From Promethearchaeota archaeon (GTDB lineage: Archaea > Asgardarchaeota > Lokiarchaeia > Sigynarchaeales > SOKP01): a stretch of 13,318 bases of DNA. Location of the stretch: positions 1 through 13,318 of the forward strand of contig WJKD01000269.1 in NCBI GenBank assembly GCA_014729315.1, given 5' to 3'. Numbering within the stretch: the stretch's first letter is position 1; each line of letters opens with the position of its first letter. This document shows positions 1 to 8,395 of this stretch, in pieces. The position numbers were made by a program, and so were the translations under genes. The notes below the pieces were generated by a model, which made no database searches, had not been told where the DNA came from, and saw nothing but the letters and a program-made list of their open reading frames with translations.

Positions 1-1068
1 CTCTCGATTTCCCCTATCGCCTATAGCATGAACAGCAACTTGAAATCCCAAAATATGAGCTTTCTTCAACTGAGCGTATAGATTAGAAATATCGTCGTAA
101 ATACAATCACCGCTTAGGGAAGGATCATCTGAAAATGGTTCGTGCATCCAAGCGTTACTCGCTCCTAAAGATCCATCTATATATAATTTTAATCCCCCAA
201 TCTTAAATTTTCCTTCTTTTGTACCTTCGTCCAAAGGAGGTTTTTTAATTCTTTTTAACTTTTTAGGAGTTTTGGTGTGGACAAGGCTGTACCAATTTTG
301 TAGAATTTTGTCTTGAACAAGCTTCATTATTGGCATTTCGATTGCTCCTAAATCGCCCACTTCCCCTCCCGCGCCTAAATGAATTATTCCGTGTACTGTA
401 GTTATGCCCTTTTCCGCAAAATATTTGAACGCATTTTTTGCTGCTTCTTTAATTTTCTCGGGTTTAGGAAGAGAATATTGAGTAATAAAATTCATTACGG
501 CCTTTTCCGTCATGACTCCCGTGATTTCACCTTTTTTATTTTTTCTATATTCACTACCTTCTGGAGGTTTCGTATTTAAATCAATTTTGGCAATTTCTAA
601 AGCCTTGCTATTTGCGACTCCAACATGGCCGTCAAATCGCAATATAAATACGGGATTATTCGGACACACTTGATCTAAATCCCATCTTGTAGGAAGTTTC
701 CGATCCACAGGATCTTGAAAATTTAATTCATCGTAACTTAAACCAAAGATCCATTCGTCGGGTTTTCTCTCTTTAGCCGCGTCCTTTAAAAGTTGGAGAA
801 AGCCTTCGAAGCTCTCGAGATTTCTTAAATTAAGATTGACGAAGAAAAAAAGATATGCAATGGGATGACAGTGAGCATCGTGAAATCCCGGTAGAAGTGT
901 TTTTCCTTTAAGATCAATTAGTAATGAATTATTCAATTTCTTTTTTACTTCTTCAAAATTGCCGACCGCCACGATTCTTTCTCCTTCAATTCCCACCGCA
1001 TCGATGTTCGGCAATCTGTCGTTCATGGTAATGATTACTCCATTGTAATAAATTTTTTTATCTGTCAT
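1..1068 (-). CDS. YtcJ-like amidohydrolase, paralogue 1 (3' end beyond window)
   Basis: This is the N-terminal 356 codons of an amidohydrolase of the Amidohydro_3/YtcJ-like family (metal-dependent hydrolysis of C-N bonds in amides, imides or N-acyl compounds, probably cytosolic). It starts at ATG 1068 and runs off the left edge without a stop. Visible are the metal-binding HxH in GFHDAHCHP (H66, H68), FDGHVGVAN (about 145-153), the GGLKLYIDGSLGA segment (291-303) with the probable bridging lysine K294, and VHAIGD with H347. The RIEH histidine and GSD aspartate lie beyond the edge. It follows paralogue 2 by 27 nt, so the two are probably cotranscribed. Compared with its two neighbours it has H63 where they have Ile, and DGSLGASNAW where they have DGTFGAATA, so its substrate may differ. 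Family assignment is firm; substrate is unknown. Confidence 0.93.
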   Translation of the reverse strand, partial: MTDKKIYYNGVIITMNDRLPNIDAVGIEGERIVAVGNFEEVKKKLNNSLLIDLKGKTLLPGFHDAHCHPIAYLFFFVNLNLRNLESFEGFLQLLKDAAKERKPDEWIFGLSYDELNFQDPVDRKLPTRWDLDQVCPNNPVFILRFDGHVGVANSKALEIAKIDLNTKPPEGSEYRKNKKGEITGVMTEKAVMNFITQYSLPKPEKIKEAAKNAFKYFAEKGITTVHGIIHLGAGGEVGDLGAIEMPIMKLVQDKILQNWYSLVHTKTPKKLKRIKKPPLDEGTKEGKFKIGGLKLYIDGSLGASNAWMHEPFSDDPSLSGDCIYDDISNLYAQLKKAHILGFQVAVHAIGDRGNRE

Positions 1069-1095
1069 TTTTTTCTGCTACTTTTCTAATTTGGT

Positions 1096-2697
1096 TTAGT
1101 CTCTTTCTTTTTTATATATCGTTTTTCCCCTTACGATTGTTTCAATTACTTGTAAATGCTTAATTTCATGATCCTTTAATTTCAAAGGATTTTTATCAAG
1201 GATAACAAGATCAGCGTATTTCCCTGACTCGATGGTCCCTTTAATATCTTCTTCAAAAGCAGCAAAAGCTCCGTTGATTGTGTACATTTTTAGGGCATCG
1301 TATACTGGAATACATTCATCCTTATTTAATCCGTTGCGAGTTACCAACGCGTGAAGCCCCATAATTACATCGGGGACTTCAACTGGACAATCAGATCCTG
1401 CCGCCACCTTAATTCCCGCTTCTATTAGCGATTTGTAAGGGTATGTATACTTTAGTCTCTCTTTACCAAGTCGCTTTTCTAACCAATTATATTCCGAATT
1501 AAGGAAGGAGGGCTGACAAGAAGCAATTAAATTTAATTTCTGTATGTCCTCAATCACATCGGGAGTTAAAATCGATGCATGTTCAATCCGGTGTCGATGA
1601 TCATCTCTTGGATATTCGTTCAAAAGTTTATTATATAAATCAACGACTAAGCGATTTCCTTTATCACCAATCGTGTGAATACCTATTTGAAAACCCAATT
1701 TGTGAGCAACCACCATTTGCTCGTAAAGTTTACCTTCCTCCACTACGCAAAATCCACATTTATCGGGTTGATCGGTAAACGGTTCAAACATGCAAGCCGT
1801 TGCAGCACCGAAGGTACCGTCTGCAAATGTTTTCAAACCGCCTATTTTAAATCTGCTCTCCCTTTTACCATTGTCTAATGGCGGCTTTTTTAATCGTTTA
1901 AGCTTTTTTGGAGTAATTGTATTTATTAGACAATACCAGTTTTGAAGCACTTTATCTTGAATTGCTTTGGCAATGGAAAATTCAACCCCGCGAGCTCGAT
2001 CGTATTCAAGGAGCCCATGTATTGACGTAATTCCTTTTGACGCCAAATTTTTAAACGCTTGTTCAGATGTGTCCATTATCTCTTCTGGACCTGGTAAAGA
2101 TATTTTGGAATATAATATATCTAGAGCTTCTTCTGAGATAATCCCGGTGAGTTCACCGTCCGTATTTTTTCTTATTTCTCCTCCTCCCGGGATTTTAGTT
2201 TTTTCATCTATATTTGCTAATTCAAGCGCAAGGGAATTTGCAATTCCAATATGTCCATCGTATCTAACAATAAAAACCGGTTTTTCTGAACAAGCTTTGT
2301 CTAAGTCCCATCTCGTAGGTAATTTTCTCTCTTCAGGAATTTTAAAGTTCTCTTCGTTCAACCGTAATCCGAGTATCCATTCTCCTTCTTGTTTTTTTTC
2401 AGAACTTTCAAATATTAGTCGCTCAAGCTCATCTACGCTCCTTACATCGCTCAAATCCAAATTGAAGAGAAAAAATATATACATTATTGGATGCATGTGA
2501 GAATCAATAAACCCCGGGAGAAGAGCTCTTCCGTGAAGGTTTACCAATTCTGCATCTGAACCCAATATATTTTTTACTTCTTCTAATGCTCCCACAGCTT
2601 TAATATGTTCTCCGTCGATCGCAACTGCTTCCACGGCTTTTTGAGTTTCGCTCATGGTTATAATAGAGCCATTATAAAATATTTTTTGAGCATTCAT
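1096..2697 (-). CDS. YtcJ-like amidohydrolase, paralogue 2
   Basis: Complete 533-residue amidohydrolase of the Amidohydro_3/YtcJ-like family, of usual family length. An N-terminal beta-sandwich strand (YNGSIITM) leads to the metal site: HSHMH-type HxH (H67, H69), probable carboxylated lysine K289 in GGLKTFADGTFGAATA, H341 in IHTIGD, H373 in RIEHAS and D436 in GSDCPVE. The C-terminus returns to the sandwich domain (KGTIESGKYADLVIL), the usual close of this superfamily. All expected ligands are present, so it should be an active hydrolase; assigning ligands by motif is inference. No signal peptide is visible. It is the middle of three tandem paralogues, 62 nt after paralogue 3 and 27 nt before paralogue 1. 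An A/T box near 2723 (TAATTTAAAA on the minus strand) lies about 26 nt before the ATG and may give it its own promoter. Substrate unknown. Confidence 0.95.
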   Translation of the reverse strand: MNAQKIFYNGSIITMSETQKAVEAVAIDGEHIKAVGALEEVKNILGSDAELVNLHGRALLPGFIDSHMHPIMYIFFLFNLDLSDVRSVDELERLIFESSEKKQEGEWILGLRLNEENFKIPEERKLPTRWDLDKACSEKPVFIVRYDGHIGIANSLALELANIDEKTKIPGGGEIRKNTDGELTGIISEEALDILYSKISLPGPEEIMDTSEQAFKNLASKGITSIHGLLEYDRARGVEFSIAKAIQDKVLQNWYCLINTITPKKLKRLKKPPLDNGKRESRFKIGGLKTFADGTFGAATACMFEPFTDQPDKCGFCVVEEGKLYEQMVVAHKLGFQIGIHTIGDKGNRLVVDLYNKLLNEYPRDDHRHRIEHASILTPDVIEDIQKLNLIASCQPSFLNSEYNWLEKRLGKERLKYTYPYKSLIEAGIKVAAGSDCPVEVPDVIMGLHALVTRNGLNKDECIPVYDALKMYTINGAFAAFEEDIKGTIESGKYADLVILDKNPLKLKDHEIKHLQVIETIVRGKTIYKKERD

Positions 2698-2759
2698 AAT
2701 ATGGGTTTTTTTATTCTTTTTTAAATTAGATTATTTAATCAAAAGAAAACATTGAAATT

Positions 2760-4385
2760 TTATTGAATTTTTTTATAAACGCTCTTCCCCCGAATAATCG
2801 TTTCAATCACTTCTAGGCTTTTTACATCGTCCTTAGAAACTTCAAGAGGATTCTTGTTCAATATTACTAAGTTAGCTAATTTTCCAGATTCGATGGTTCC
2901 TTTGACTTCCTCTTCGAAAGCAGCGTAGGCTCCGTTAATAGTATACATTTTCAGGGCATCTTTCATAGAGATTCTTTGCTCAGCTATTAGATTATTACGA
3001 TTAACCAAGGCATGAAGTCCCTCCACAACACTTGGTTTTTCGACCGGTCCATCAGAACCCGCAGCAACAATAATATTATTTTCAACCAATGTTTTGTAGG
3101 GATAAACATATTTACATCTTTCCTCACCAATTCTTTTTTCTAACCATGTGTATTCCGAATTAAGAAATGGTGGCTGACAAGACAGGACTAATCCTAATTT
3201 TTTTACATCTTTTATTACATCGTCTGTAAGGAGTGATGCGTGTTCTATTCGATGTCGATGATCTTCCCTTGGATATTCGATTAAAAGCTTCTGATACAAA
3301 TCAACCACTTTTCTGTTAGCTTTGTCGCCTATTGCGTGAATTGCAATCTGAAATCCTAAATTATGGGCCTTCACCATTCTTTCGTAGAGAATTTCTTCGT
3401 TTATAACTGTGAAACCCGTCTTATCAGGCTGATCCGTAAACGGTTCGTGCATAAGTGCCGTCGCAGCACCAAAAGTACCATCAAGCCAGGATTTCAGGCA
3501 TCCGATTCTAAATTTTCCGTCAATTTTACCCTCATGAAGCGGTGGTTTCATCTTTCTTTTCAGTTTTTTAGGTTTCGCGGTATATACAATTCCATACCAA
3601 TCCTGTAGCACTTCTGGTTTTACCGTTGTTAAAAGAGGGACTTCTATACCCCCCAAATTAGCAACTCCCCCTTCCTTATCCAATTCTACGATACCGTGAA
3701 TAGTTGTGATTCCTTCTTTAGCCAAATCTTTGTAGGCTTTCGAAGCAGCATCCATGATGTCCTTGGAATCAGGTATGGGTACTTTTGAAATTACCAAACC
3801 AGTAGCATTTTCAGTTAGAATTCCAGTGGGTATTCCGTCTTTTTTTCTGATTTCTCCACCTTCGGGAGAGGCGGTCTCTTTAGTAATTCCGATGAAGTCC
3901 AAGCATTTTGTATTCGCAACCCCAATATGTCCGTCATACCTCAAGAGGAACACTGGATTTTCGGGGGCTACTTGATCCAAATCGTGTTTTGTTGGAAACA
4001 CTTGCTCTTTGGAATTGGTAAAACGCTCTTCATTAAGATCTAATCCTAGAATAAATTCCCCCGGTCCTTTTTCTCTTACAGCTTTTTTAATTAGATCCTG
4101 AAGTTCTTTTACGCTCTTAACATTGGAAAGGTCCAAATTGATGTAATAAAACAAGATAGCTACGATGTGGAAGTGGGAATCTATAAATCCCGGAAGTAAA
4201 GCTTTTCCTTTTAAATTAATCTTTTTTACATTGGAATCCATCATTCTCATGACATCTTCCAGCGTTCCAACAGAAGTGATCTTGTCACCTTTGATCCCAA
4301 CTGCTTCTACATTTGGAAAATTTTCAGCCATAGTTAAGATGGTGCCTCCGAAAAACACATAATCTTCTATTCCTATATCGCTCAT
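2760..4385 (-). CDS. YtcJ-like amidohydrolase, paralogue 3
   Basis: Complete 541-residue YtcJ-like amidohydrolase, first gene of the tandem trio and obviously similar to paralogue 2 over its whole length (shared blocks include EPFTDQPDK, DHRHRIEHAS and KMYTINGA). Expected metal ligands are all present: H71 and H73 (DSHFH), K298 in the CLKSWLDGTFGAATA segment, H350 (IHAIGD), H382 (RIEHAS) and D445 (GSDGPVE). It differs from paralogue 2 by an insertion around residues 235-250 (a Gly-rich GGVANLGG stretch shared in part with paralogue 1), which could shape the active-site entrance. The ATG at 4385 has a TATA-like ATTATAC box about 26 nt upstream (near 4411), fitting a leaderless transcript. Probable head of the amidohydrolase operon. 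The substrate cannot be read from sequence; family members act on cyclic amides, N-formyl and N-acyl compounds. Confidence 0.95.
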   Translation of the reverse strand: MSDIGIEDYVFFGGTILTMAENFPNVEAVGIKGDKITSVGTLEDVMRMMDSNVKKINLKGKALLPGFIDSHFHIVAILFYYINLDLSNVKSVKELQDLIKKAVREKGPGEFILGLDLNEERFTNSKEQVFPTKHDLDQVAPENPVFLLRYDGHIGVANTKCLDFIGITKETASPEGGEIRKKDGIPTGILTENATGLVISKVPIPDSKDIMDAASKAYKDLAKEGITTIHGIVELDKEGGVANLGGIEVPLLTTVKPEVLQDWYGIVYTAKPKKLKRKMKPPLHEGKIDGKFRIGCLKSWLDGTFGAATALMHEPFTDQPDKTGFTVINEEILYERMVKAHNLGFQIAIHAIGDKANRKVVDLYQKLLIEYPREDHRHRIEHASLLTDDVIKDVKKLGLVLSCQPPFLNSEYTWLEKRIGEERCKYVYPYKTLVENNIIVAAGSDGPVEKPSVVEGLHALVNRNNLIAEQRISMKDALKMYTINGAYAAFEEEVKGTIESGKLANLVILNKNPLEVSKDDVKSLEVIETIIRGKSVYKKIQ

Positions 4386-4405
4386 CTTTTACTCTTATTC
4401 TAATA

Positions 4406-4416
4406 AGTATAATTAT
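4406..4416 (-). promoter_or_regulatory. Candidate TATA box for the amidohydrolase operon
   Basis: On the minus strand the segment reads ATTATACTTAT, centred about 26 nt upstream of the ATG at 4385. This is the archaeal TATA spacing expected when transcription begins at or next to the start codon. No Shine-Dalgarno motif is seen before this ATG, consistent with leaderless translation. Based on sequence pattern only. Confidence 0.4.
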
Positions 4417-4425
4417 GTCATTAAT

Positions 4426-4443
4426 TAAAAAACTAAAAAAGAG
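4426..4443 (-). terminator. Candidate poly-U terminator after the permease gene
   Basis: About 40 nt past the permease stop the minus strand reads CTCTTTTTTAGTTTTTTAAT, two T6 runs separated by AG. Archaeal termination often needs only such U-tracts. It lies before the amidohydrolase TATA candidate, suggesting that permease and hydrolases are separate transcription units. Confidence 0.4.
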
Positions 4444-4482
4444 AAATTAAATATGTTAATTAAGTTTTGATAAATCACTCAT

Positions 4483-5874
4483 TTACACTTCTAAGGCTTC
4501 TTCTGGAATAGTCTTACAAATCTCCCTTAAATCAATTCCCCTCTTGGCTAACCATCTCTTTCTAATAAAATAATAGATCAAAGCACCAGCGTAAAAGATA
4601 ACCGAAATAATCACTGCCATTGGAGAAATTATTGCCATAAGGAGGATTGACAAAATAGCGTAAGCGAAATTAAAGGCTATAAAACCTATTAAGACTTTTC
4701 TCTTAAGTTTGAATCTAGAATTTTTCATAAGTTCTGGGTACTTTTCTTCCAATTTGATTGGTAAGTAAGCAATTATTAATCCTGATATAGAGCCGGTGAA
4801 TGATGTAACTATCGATAAATCTATGACATTTGCTTGGAAAAATAAAAGTAGAAGCGCTCCCACCGTAAATATTGTTAACGACCAATGCGGTGTATTAAAT
4901 CTTTTATTTAATTTGGATATAAAAGAAGGTAGCAAACAATCTCTCGCAGCGCTAAATAAGTTACGTGAATAAGCTAGTAGAATAGCGTGTATAGTAGACG
5001 CAATTGCGACCAGAATCAAGATACTTAAGAAAAGAAGCATCCAAGACGGAAAGAAGAGAGCAGCAACATCAACAACCGTTCCTTCTATTCTTCCTAGAGT
5101 CCTCCAGTCCATTACTCCAACCATAACTATAGCGATGAGGATATATACGGTACAAATAAGTATAAAGCTAATTATGAGGGCGAGAGGAATGTTTCGTCGG
5201 GGATTTTTTATTTCTCCTCCAATTTCAATAACTGATGTATATCCTTGATAGGAAAAATTTAAAATAATTACCCCCATTAGGATTCCAATTATTCCAGTGG
5301 GGAACAATCCTCCTTGACTGTCGATAAAATTACCAGGTTTGATATTTGGAAGGCCAAAAATGATAAATATAAAAATCACCAGCAAATCACCAAATATTAC
5401 AAGGATGACTTGTACAGCTCCCGTAAATTTAATCCCGAAAAGGTTGATTAAGTAAAAAACAATTAAAATTAAAATTGCGACGATTAGAAATGAATTAGGG
5501 ATAAATATTTCGAAATAAATGCCAAAACCTAAAGCAACTAGTGCTAGTCCGCCCATTACATTAAGCATAACGGTTGCAACCACGAGCATTCCGAGAAATG
5601 GAGAGCCCAACCTCGAACTATACACCCATGCACCACCAGAAACTGGGAATGCAGAACCAACATAACAAAATATTATGGCATTGATGATAGCGGGTATTGC
5701 TGCAATAACGAAGGCTAACCACAACATAGGACCCGTAATAGCAGCTGTGACACCCGATTGAATTAGCACACCTACACCTACGACATATCCGTAAATAAAT
5801 AACACCACGGAAAATAGACCTAACTCACGCTGAAGTTTTCCCTCATCAGATTTGACATTTTTTAACTCTTTCAT
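4483..5874 (-). CDS. APC-superfamily amino-acid permease
   Basis: Secondary transporter of the amino acid-polyamine-organocation superfamily, about 12 membrane helices, 463 residues from ATG 5874 (469 from an in-frame GTG at 5892; numbering below uses the GTG). Diagnostic features are the TM1 region GYVVGVGVLI (35-44), FPVSGGAWVYS (82-92), GGEIKNPRRNIP (225-236) after TM6, and SRNLFSAARD...LP (309-322) in TM8 and the following loop, all typical of the family. The basic C-terminal tail is cytoplasmic. I prefer ATG 5874 because a TATA-like box lies about 25 nt upstream of it, which would leave the GTG outside a leaderless message; another A/T box near 5927 could serve the GTG. Placed on the same strand just upstream of three amidohydrolases, it may import their substrate or an amino acid; this is inference. 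Exact substrate unknown. Confidence 0.93.
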   Translation of the reverse strand: MKELKNVKSDEGKLQRELGLFSVVLFIYGYVVGVGVLIQSGVTAAITGPMLWLAFVIAAIPAIINAIIFCYVGSAFPVSGGAWVYSSRLGSPFLGMLVVATVMLNVMGGLALVALGFGIYFEIFIPNSFLIVAILILIVFYLINLFGIKFTGAVQVILVIFGDLLVIFIFIIFGLPNIKPGNFIDSQGGLFPTGIIGILMGVIILNFSYQGYTSVIEIGGEIKNPRRNIPLALIISFILICTVYILIAIVMVGVMDWRTLGRIEGTVVDVAALFFPSWMLLFLSILILVAIASTIHAILLAYSRNLFSAARDCLLPSFISKLNKRFNTPHWSLTIFTVGALLLLFFQANVIDLSIVTSFTGSISGLIIAYLPIKLEEKYPELMKNSRFKLKRKVLIGFIAFNFAYAILSILLMAIISPMAVIISVIFYAGALIYYFIRKRWLAKRGIDLREICKTIPEEALEV

Positions 5875-5893
5875 AAATGTATTTCTATCCACT

Positions 5894-5903
5894 GATATAT
5901 AAG
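5894..5903 (-). promoter_or_regulatory. Candidate TATA box of the permease gene
   Basis: The minus strand reads CTTATATATC, the best TATA-like element in the window. Its centre is about 25 nt before ATG 5874, so transcription would begin at about that ATG. It therefore argues for the ATG rather than the GTG at 5892 as start. Confidence 0.45.
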
Positions 5904-5967
5904 AGTTAAGTTTACTCGTCTAAAAATTATAATCTCCAAATTGAGAACAAAAATCATTAAATTACTT

Positions 5968-6291
5968 CTATTGGGGATTTAAGATTTTTACCAAAAATTT
6001 ATACGCATTCAAATCTTTCCTTTTGCTTAATTGACAATAATTGATCTTCCAAGGACTATATTCTCTGTTTAAATAAGAAGAGCAACTTAATTTGACCTTA
6101 TCAAGACATTTATTTATCTGCCAACATAAAAATTTCTTACTTTCAAGAAATTCGTAAAATTCTTTTAGCAATTTCTTAAATTCAACCTCTGTTTTCTTTA
6201 GATATTGGGATAAGTAGTCTGAATTATAAGTGTTCCAAAATAACACCACTTTAGACTTGTTTTCAAGATTTTTAAGATAGTAAATCATCAC
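5968..6291 (-). CDS. Unrecognised 107-codon ORF, possibly remnant
   Basis: An open frame of 107 codons beginning with two consecutive ATGs at 6291 and ending in TAG. The protein is basic and lysine/leucine-rich with scattered cysteines, no membrane helix and no motif I recognise. It begins immediately after the readable part of the PLP-enzyme pseudogene upstream. Its early segment KSKVVLFW sits where that family usually has a hydrophobic strand after the first helix, so it may be a frameshifted, degenerate continuation of the same gene rather than an independent protein. No PLP-family signature such as a Gly/Ser-rich phosphate loop appears later in it. It is also short and AT-rich enough to be fortuitous. 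Function cannot be assigned. Confidence 0.3.
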   Translation of the reverse strand: MMIYYLKNLENKSKVVLFWNTYNSDYLSQYLKKTEVEFKKLLKEFYEFLESKKFLCWQINKCLDKVKLSCSSYLNREYSPWKINYCQLSKRKDLNAYKFLVKILNPQ

Positions 6292-6617
6292 TGATAGAGT
6301 TTAAGTTCTTTAAATACTATAGCTCATGCTAAACCTTGGCTTGTTCCCACACTCCCGATAGTCGCAATATCTTTTTTCTTTTTTCGTAAAGCGTTAGCGT
6401 AAATAAACTTGAATTTACGCAGTTTGTTCCTACCATATATGTGAAGATTTATATCGTCCCGCTTTATGAAGACATTTCCTTCTTTAAGCTCTAAGGATTT
6501 TTCCAGATTTTTGAGTTCTTGGACTGAAGTGAGCGGTTGCGTTAATAAAGTAATCCAAGGTATCTTATTCTTTAATTTAGGATAATGCTGGAATAATAAT
6601 AATTCTCTATTTTCCAT
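6288..6617 (-). pseudogene. Truncated PLP-dependent enzyme, D-cysteine desulfhydrase/ACC deaminase family
   Basis: The 97-codon reading frame from ATG 6617 matches the N-terminus of fold-type II PLP enzymes of the D-cysteine desulfhydrase/1-aminocyclopropane-1-carboxylate deaminase family. It has KIPWITLLTQPLTSVQELKNL, then VFIKRDD and YGRNKLRKFKF, where family members have IKRDD and (Y)GGNKxRKLEF with the PLP-binding lysine, then the ATIGSVGTSQGLA strand-loop. It stops at TGA 6324-6326, about a quarter to a third of the usual length. Reading through that TGA continues the family pattern for 11 codons (AIVFKELKLYQ, compare A-I-x-x-K-E-L), then meets two further TGA codons. The second Gly of GGNK is Arg and the usual SNH-like motif is TSQ. 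I infer an inactivated gene, not a short protein. An A/T-rich promoter remnant lies near 6642-6652. Confidence 0.72.
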
Positions 6618-6706
6618 TTACTAGTAAGTAAAAGATTAACCGAATAATAAATCTTTTAGCATAATCTACAAAAACTCATAATTTTGGAAGATAAAAAGCA
6701 GACATA

Positions 6707-6747
6707 CTTAAATTCTTAAGTTTTTATAAATTTTAGGAAATAATAAT
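6707..6747 (+). promoter_or_regulatory. Candidate PEP carboxylase promoter with small palindrome
   Basis: Two TATA-like elements precede the PEP carboxylase ATG at 6768: TTTTTATAAA (6721-6730, about 42 nt upstream) and AATAATAATT (about 6738-6747, about 26 nt upstream, leaderless spacing). Directly before the first is the inverted repeat CTTAAATTCTTAAG (6707-6720, 5-bp arms), where a BRE or regulator site would lie. No Shine-Dalgarno motif is seen. The start site cannot be decided from sequence. Confidence 0.35.
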
Positions 6748-6767
6748 TTTTTCGTTTTGATCTATTT

Positions 6768-8225
6768 ATGAAGATTCCCAAATGTATGTCCACGCAACAT
6801 CCCGACAATGTCTACTCGCCTTTCTTTACAGAAAGCTCTGAAATCGGCGGTGAAGACGAAATTTTGGAAGCATATTACGCCTACTCTCATTTAGGATGCG
6901 ACGAGCAGATGTGGGATTGCGAAGGTAAAGAAATCGACAACTATGTAATTAAAAAATTAATTACAAGATATAGCAATTATTTTGACCAAAATCGATTGGG
7001 AAAGGATGTGTTTTTGACATTAAGAGTTCCTAATCCAACAGTGGAAAAGGCTGAAGCAAAGATTCTCGTGGAAACTCTTGAAAGTATCCCCCGATCATTT
7101 GATGCATCTAAATTAACTTATAAAGATGATATTCCTCCTATTTTTGAAGTAATCTTACCGATGACTACATCGGCCATATGCGTCGATAGGGTTTACAGAT
7201 ATTACAGAGATTTTGTGGTAGGAAAGCAAAATCAATCGTTCACAGAGGATGACATAACTATAGCCGATTGGATAGGCAAATTCGCACCCGATAGAATTAA
7301 TGTGATCCCTCTCGTTGAGGATAAAGAAAATATGCTTAATTCAGATAAAATTTTGCGGAAATATCTACAAGATAAAGACCCCGAATATCATAGATTGTTT
7401 TTTGCACGTTCTGATCCTGCTATGAACTATGGTCTTATCTCTGCTGTTATTGTAAACAAAATCGCACACCAAAGGATTCATCATCTTTCTGAAGAACTTA
7501 GTATACCTATATACCCAATCATCGGGGTAGGCTCAGCCCCCTTTAGAGGGAATTTGAGACCAGGAAATGTGGAACGTGTTTCTAAAGAGTATCCCAGTGT
7601 TGAAACGTTCACTATTCAATCAGCCTTTAAATACGACTATCCTCACGAAGAAGTAACGAAAGGGATTAAAAAACTGATGAGCAGAACTGTGAAACGTCCT
7701 CACCTTATCGAAGAAGATAGATGTTTAGGAGTTTTAGAAAGGTACATTGAAGAATATGAAAAACAAATAAAATTACTCGCCCCATTTATCAATAAGGTAG
7801 CAAAATATGTGCCAAAGAGAAGGAAAAGAAAGTTGCACATCGGATTATTTGGATATAGTCGAAGTATGGGCGAGATAGTATTACCAAGAGCCATCACTTT
7901 TACCGCTGCATTATATTCAATCGGGATCCCCCCCGAAATTCTTGGATTTAACGCACTTACGGCTAAGGATTTTGATATTGTGAGAAATGCATATCTCAAT
8001 CTTGAGGAAGATTTAGCAGACGCTCTGCGATATTTCAATCCTGATATCGGGATATTACCGGATGATGTAATGAAAAATTTAAGAGAATTCTCAATTGATT
8101 ACGAGCCAGACGAAGAACACTTGAAAATTACGAGCGAAATTGCTAAATCCATTAAACAAATAAAATCTGTCGATCTTTCCCAGCAAGTGTTAATGGCTGC
8201 CAGTATTCGTCAATTTTTAGGATGA
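6768..8225 (+). CDS. ppcA: Archaeal-type phosphoenolpyruvate carboxylase
   Basis: Cytosolic carboxylase that makes oxaloacetate and phosphate from PEP and bicarbonate, refilling the TCA intermediates used for amino-acid synthesis. The 485-residue length fits the archaeal PepcA type, roughly half the size of bacterial PEPC. The N-terminal hallmark KCMSTQHPDNV begins at residue 5. MWDCEGKEIDNYV (48-60), FEVILPMTTSA (about 126-136), the GSAPFRGNLRPGN segment in the middle and LHIGLFGYSRSMG near residue 358 are further conserved blocks. The ATG at 6768 places the hallmark only four residues from the N-terminus, as in relatives, so the start is secure. It is complete, with no lesions. It is transcribed away from the broken PLP gene and lies 220 nt before rubredoxin, with a T-run between them, so it is probably monocistronic. 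Confidence 0.96.
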   Translation: MKIPKCMSTQHPDNVYSPFFTESSEIGGEDEILEAYYAYSHLGCDEQMWDCEGKEIDNYVIKKLITRYSNYFDQNRLGKDVFLTLRVPNPTVEKAEAKILVETLESIPRSFDASKLTYKDDIPPIFEVILPMTTSAICVDRVYRYYRDFVVGKQNQSFTEDDITIADWIGKFAPDRINVIPLVEDKENMLNSDKILRKYLQDKDPEYHRLFFARSDPAMNYGLISAVIVNKIAHQRIHHLSEELSIPIYPIIGVGSAPFRGNLRPGNVERVSKEYPSVETFTIQSAFKYDYPHEEVTKGIKKLMSRTVKRPHLIEEDRCLGVLERYIEEYEKQIKLLAPFINKVAKYVPKRRKRKLHIGLFGYSRSMGEIVLPRAITFTAALYSIGIPPEILGFNALTAKDFDIVRNAYLNLEEDLADALRYFNPDIGILPDDVMKNLREFSIDYEPDEEHLKITSEIAKSIKQIKSVDLSQQVLMAASIRQFLG

Positions 8226-8374
8226 AGTTTGATCTAAATCCCAATAAAAGTATTATTCAATATATCTAAATTAAATCGAAGTTATCTCTTTCTGTTATGA
8301 TTCAAGAGGTACTGTATCTCAAATTATTTGAAGCAAGAGCTTAAATTAGGTATCTTTATATAATATTAAATTAA

Positions 8375-8381
8375 TTTTTTT
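8375..8381 (+). terminator. T-run between PEP carboxylase and rubredoxin
   Basis: A run of seven T residues in TTAATTTTTTTAACG, about 150 nt after the PEP carboxylase stop and before the likely rubredoxin promoter. It is a candidate U-tract terminator; the distance from the stop and the general T-richness make this weak. Confidence 0.25.
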
Positions 8382-8395
8382 AACGAATATGTTAT

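Noticed and set aside
1967..2500. 177-codon plus-strand frame
   Set aside because: Antisense to the intact amidohydrolase paralogue 2; serine-rich translation typical of a shadow frame.
7700..8038. 112-codon minus-strand frame
   Set aside because: Antisense shadow of PEP carboxylase.
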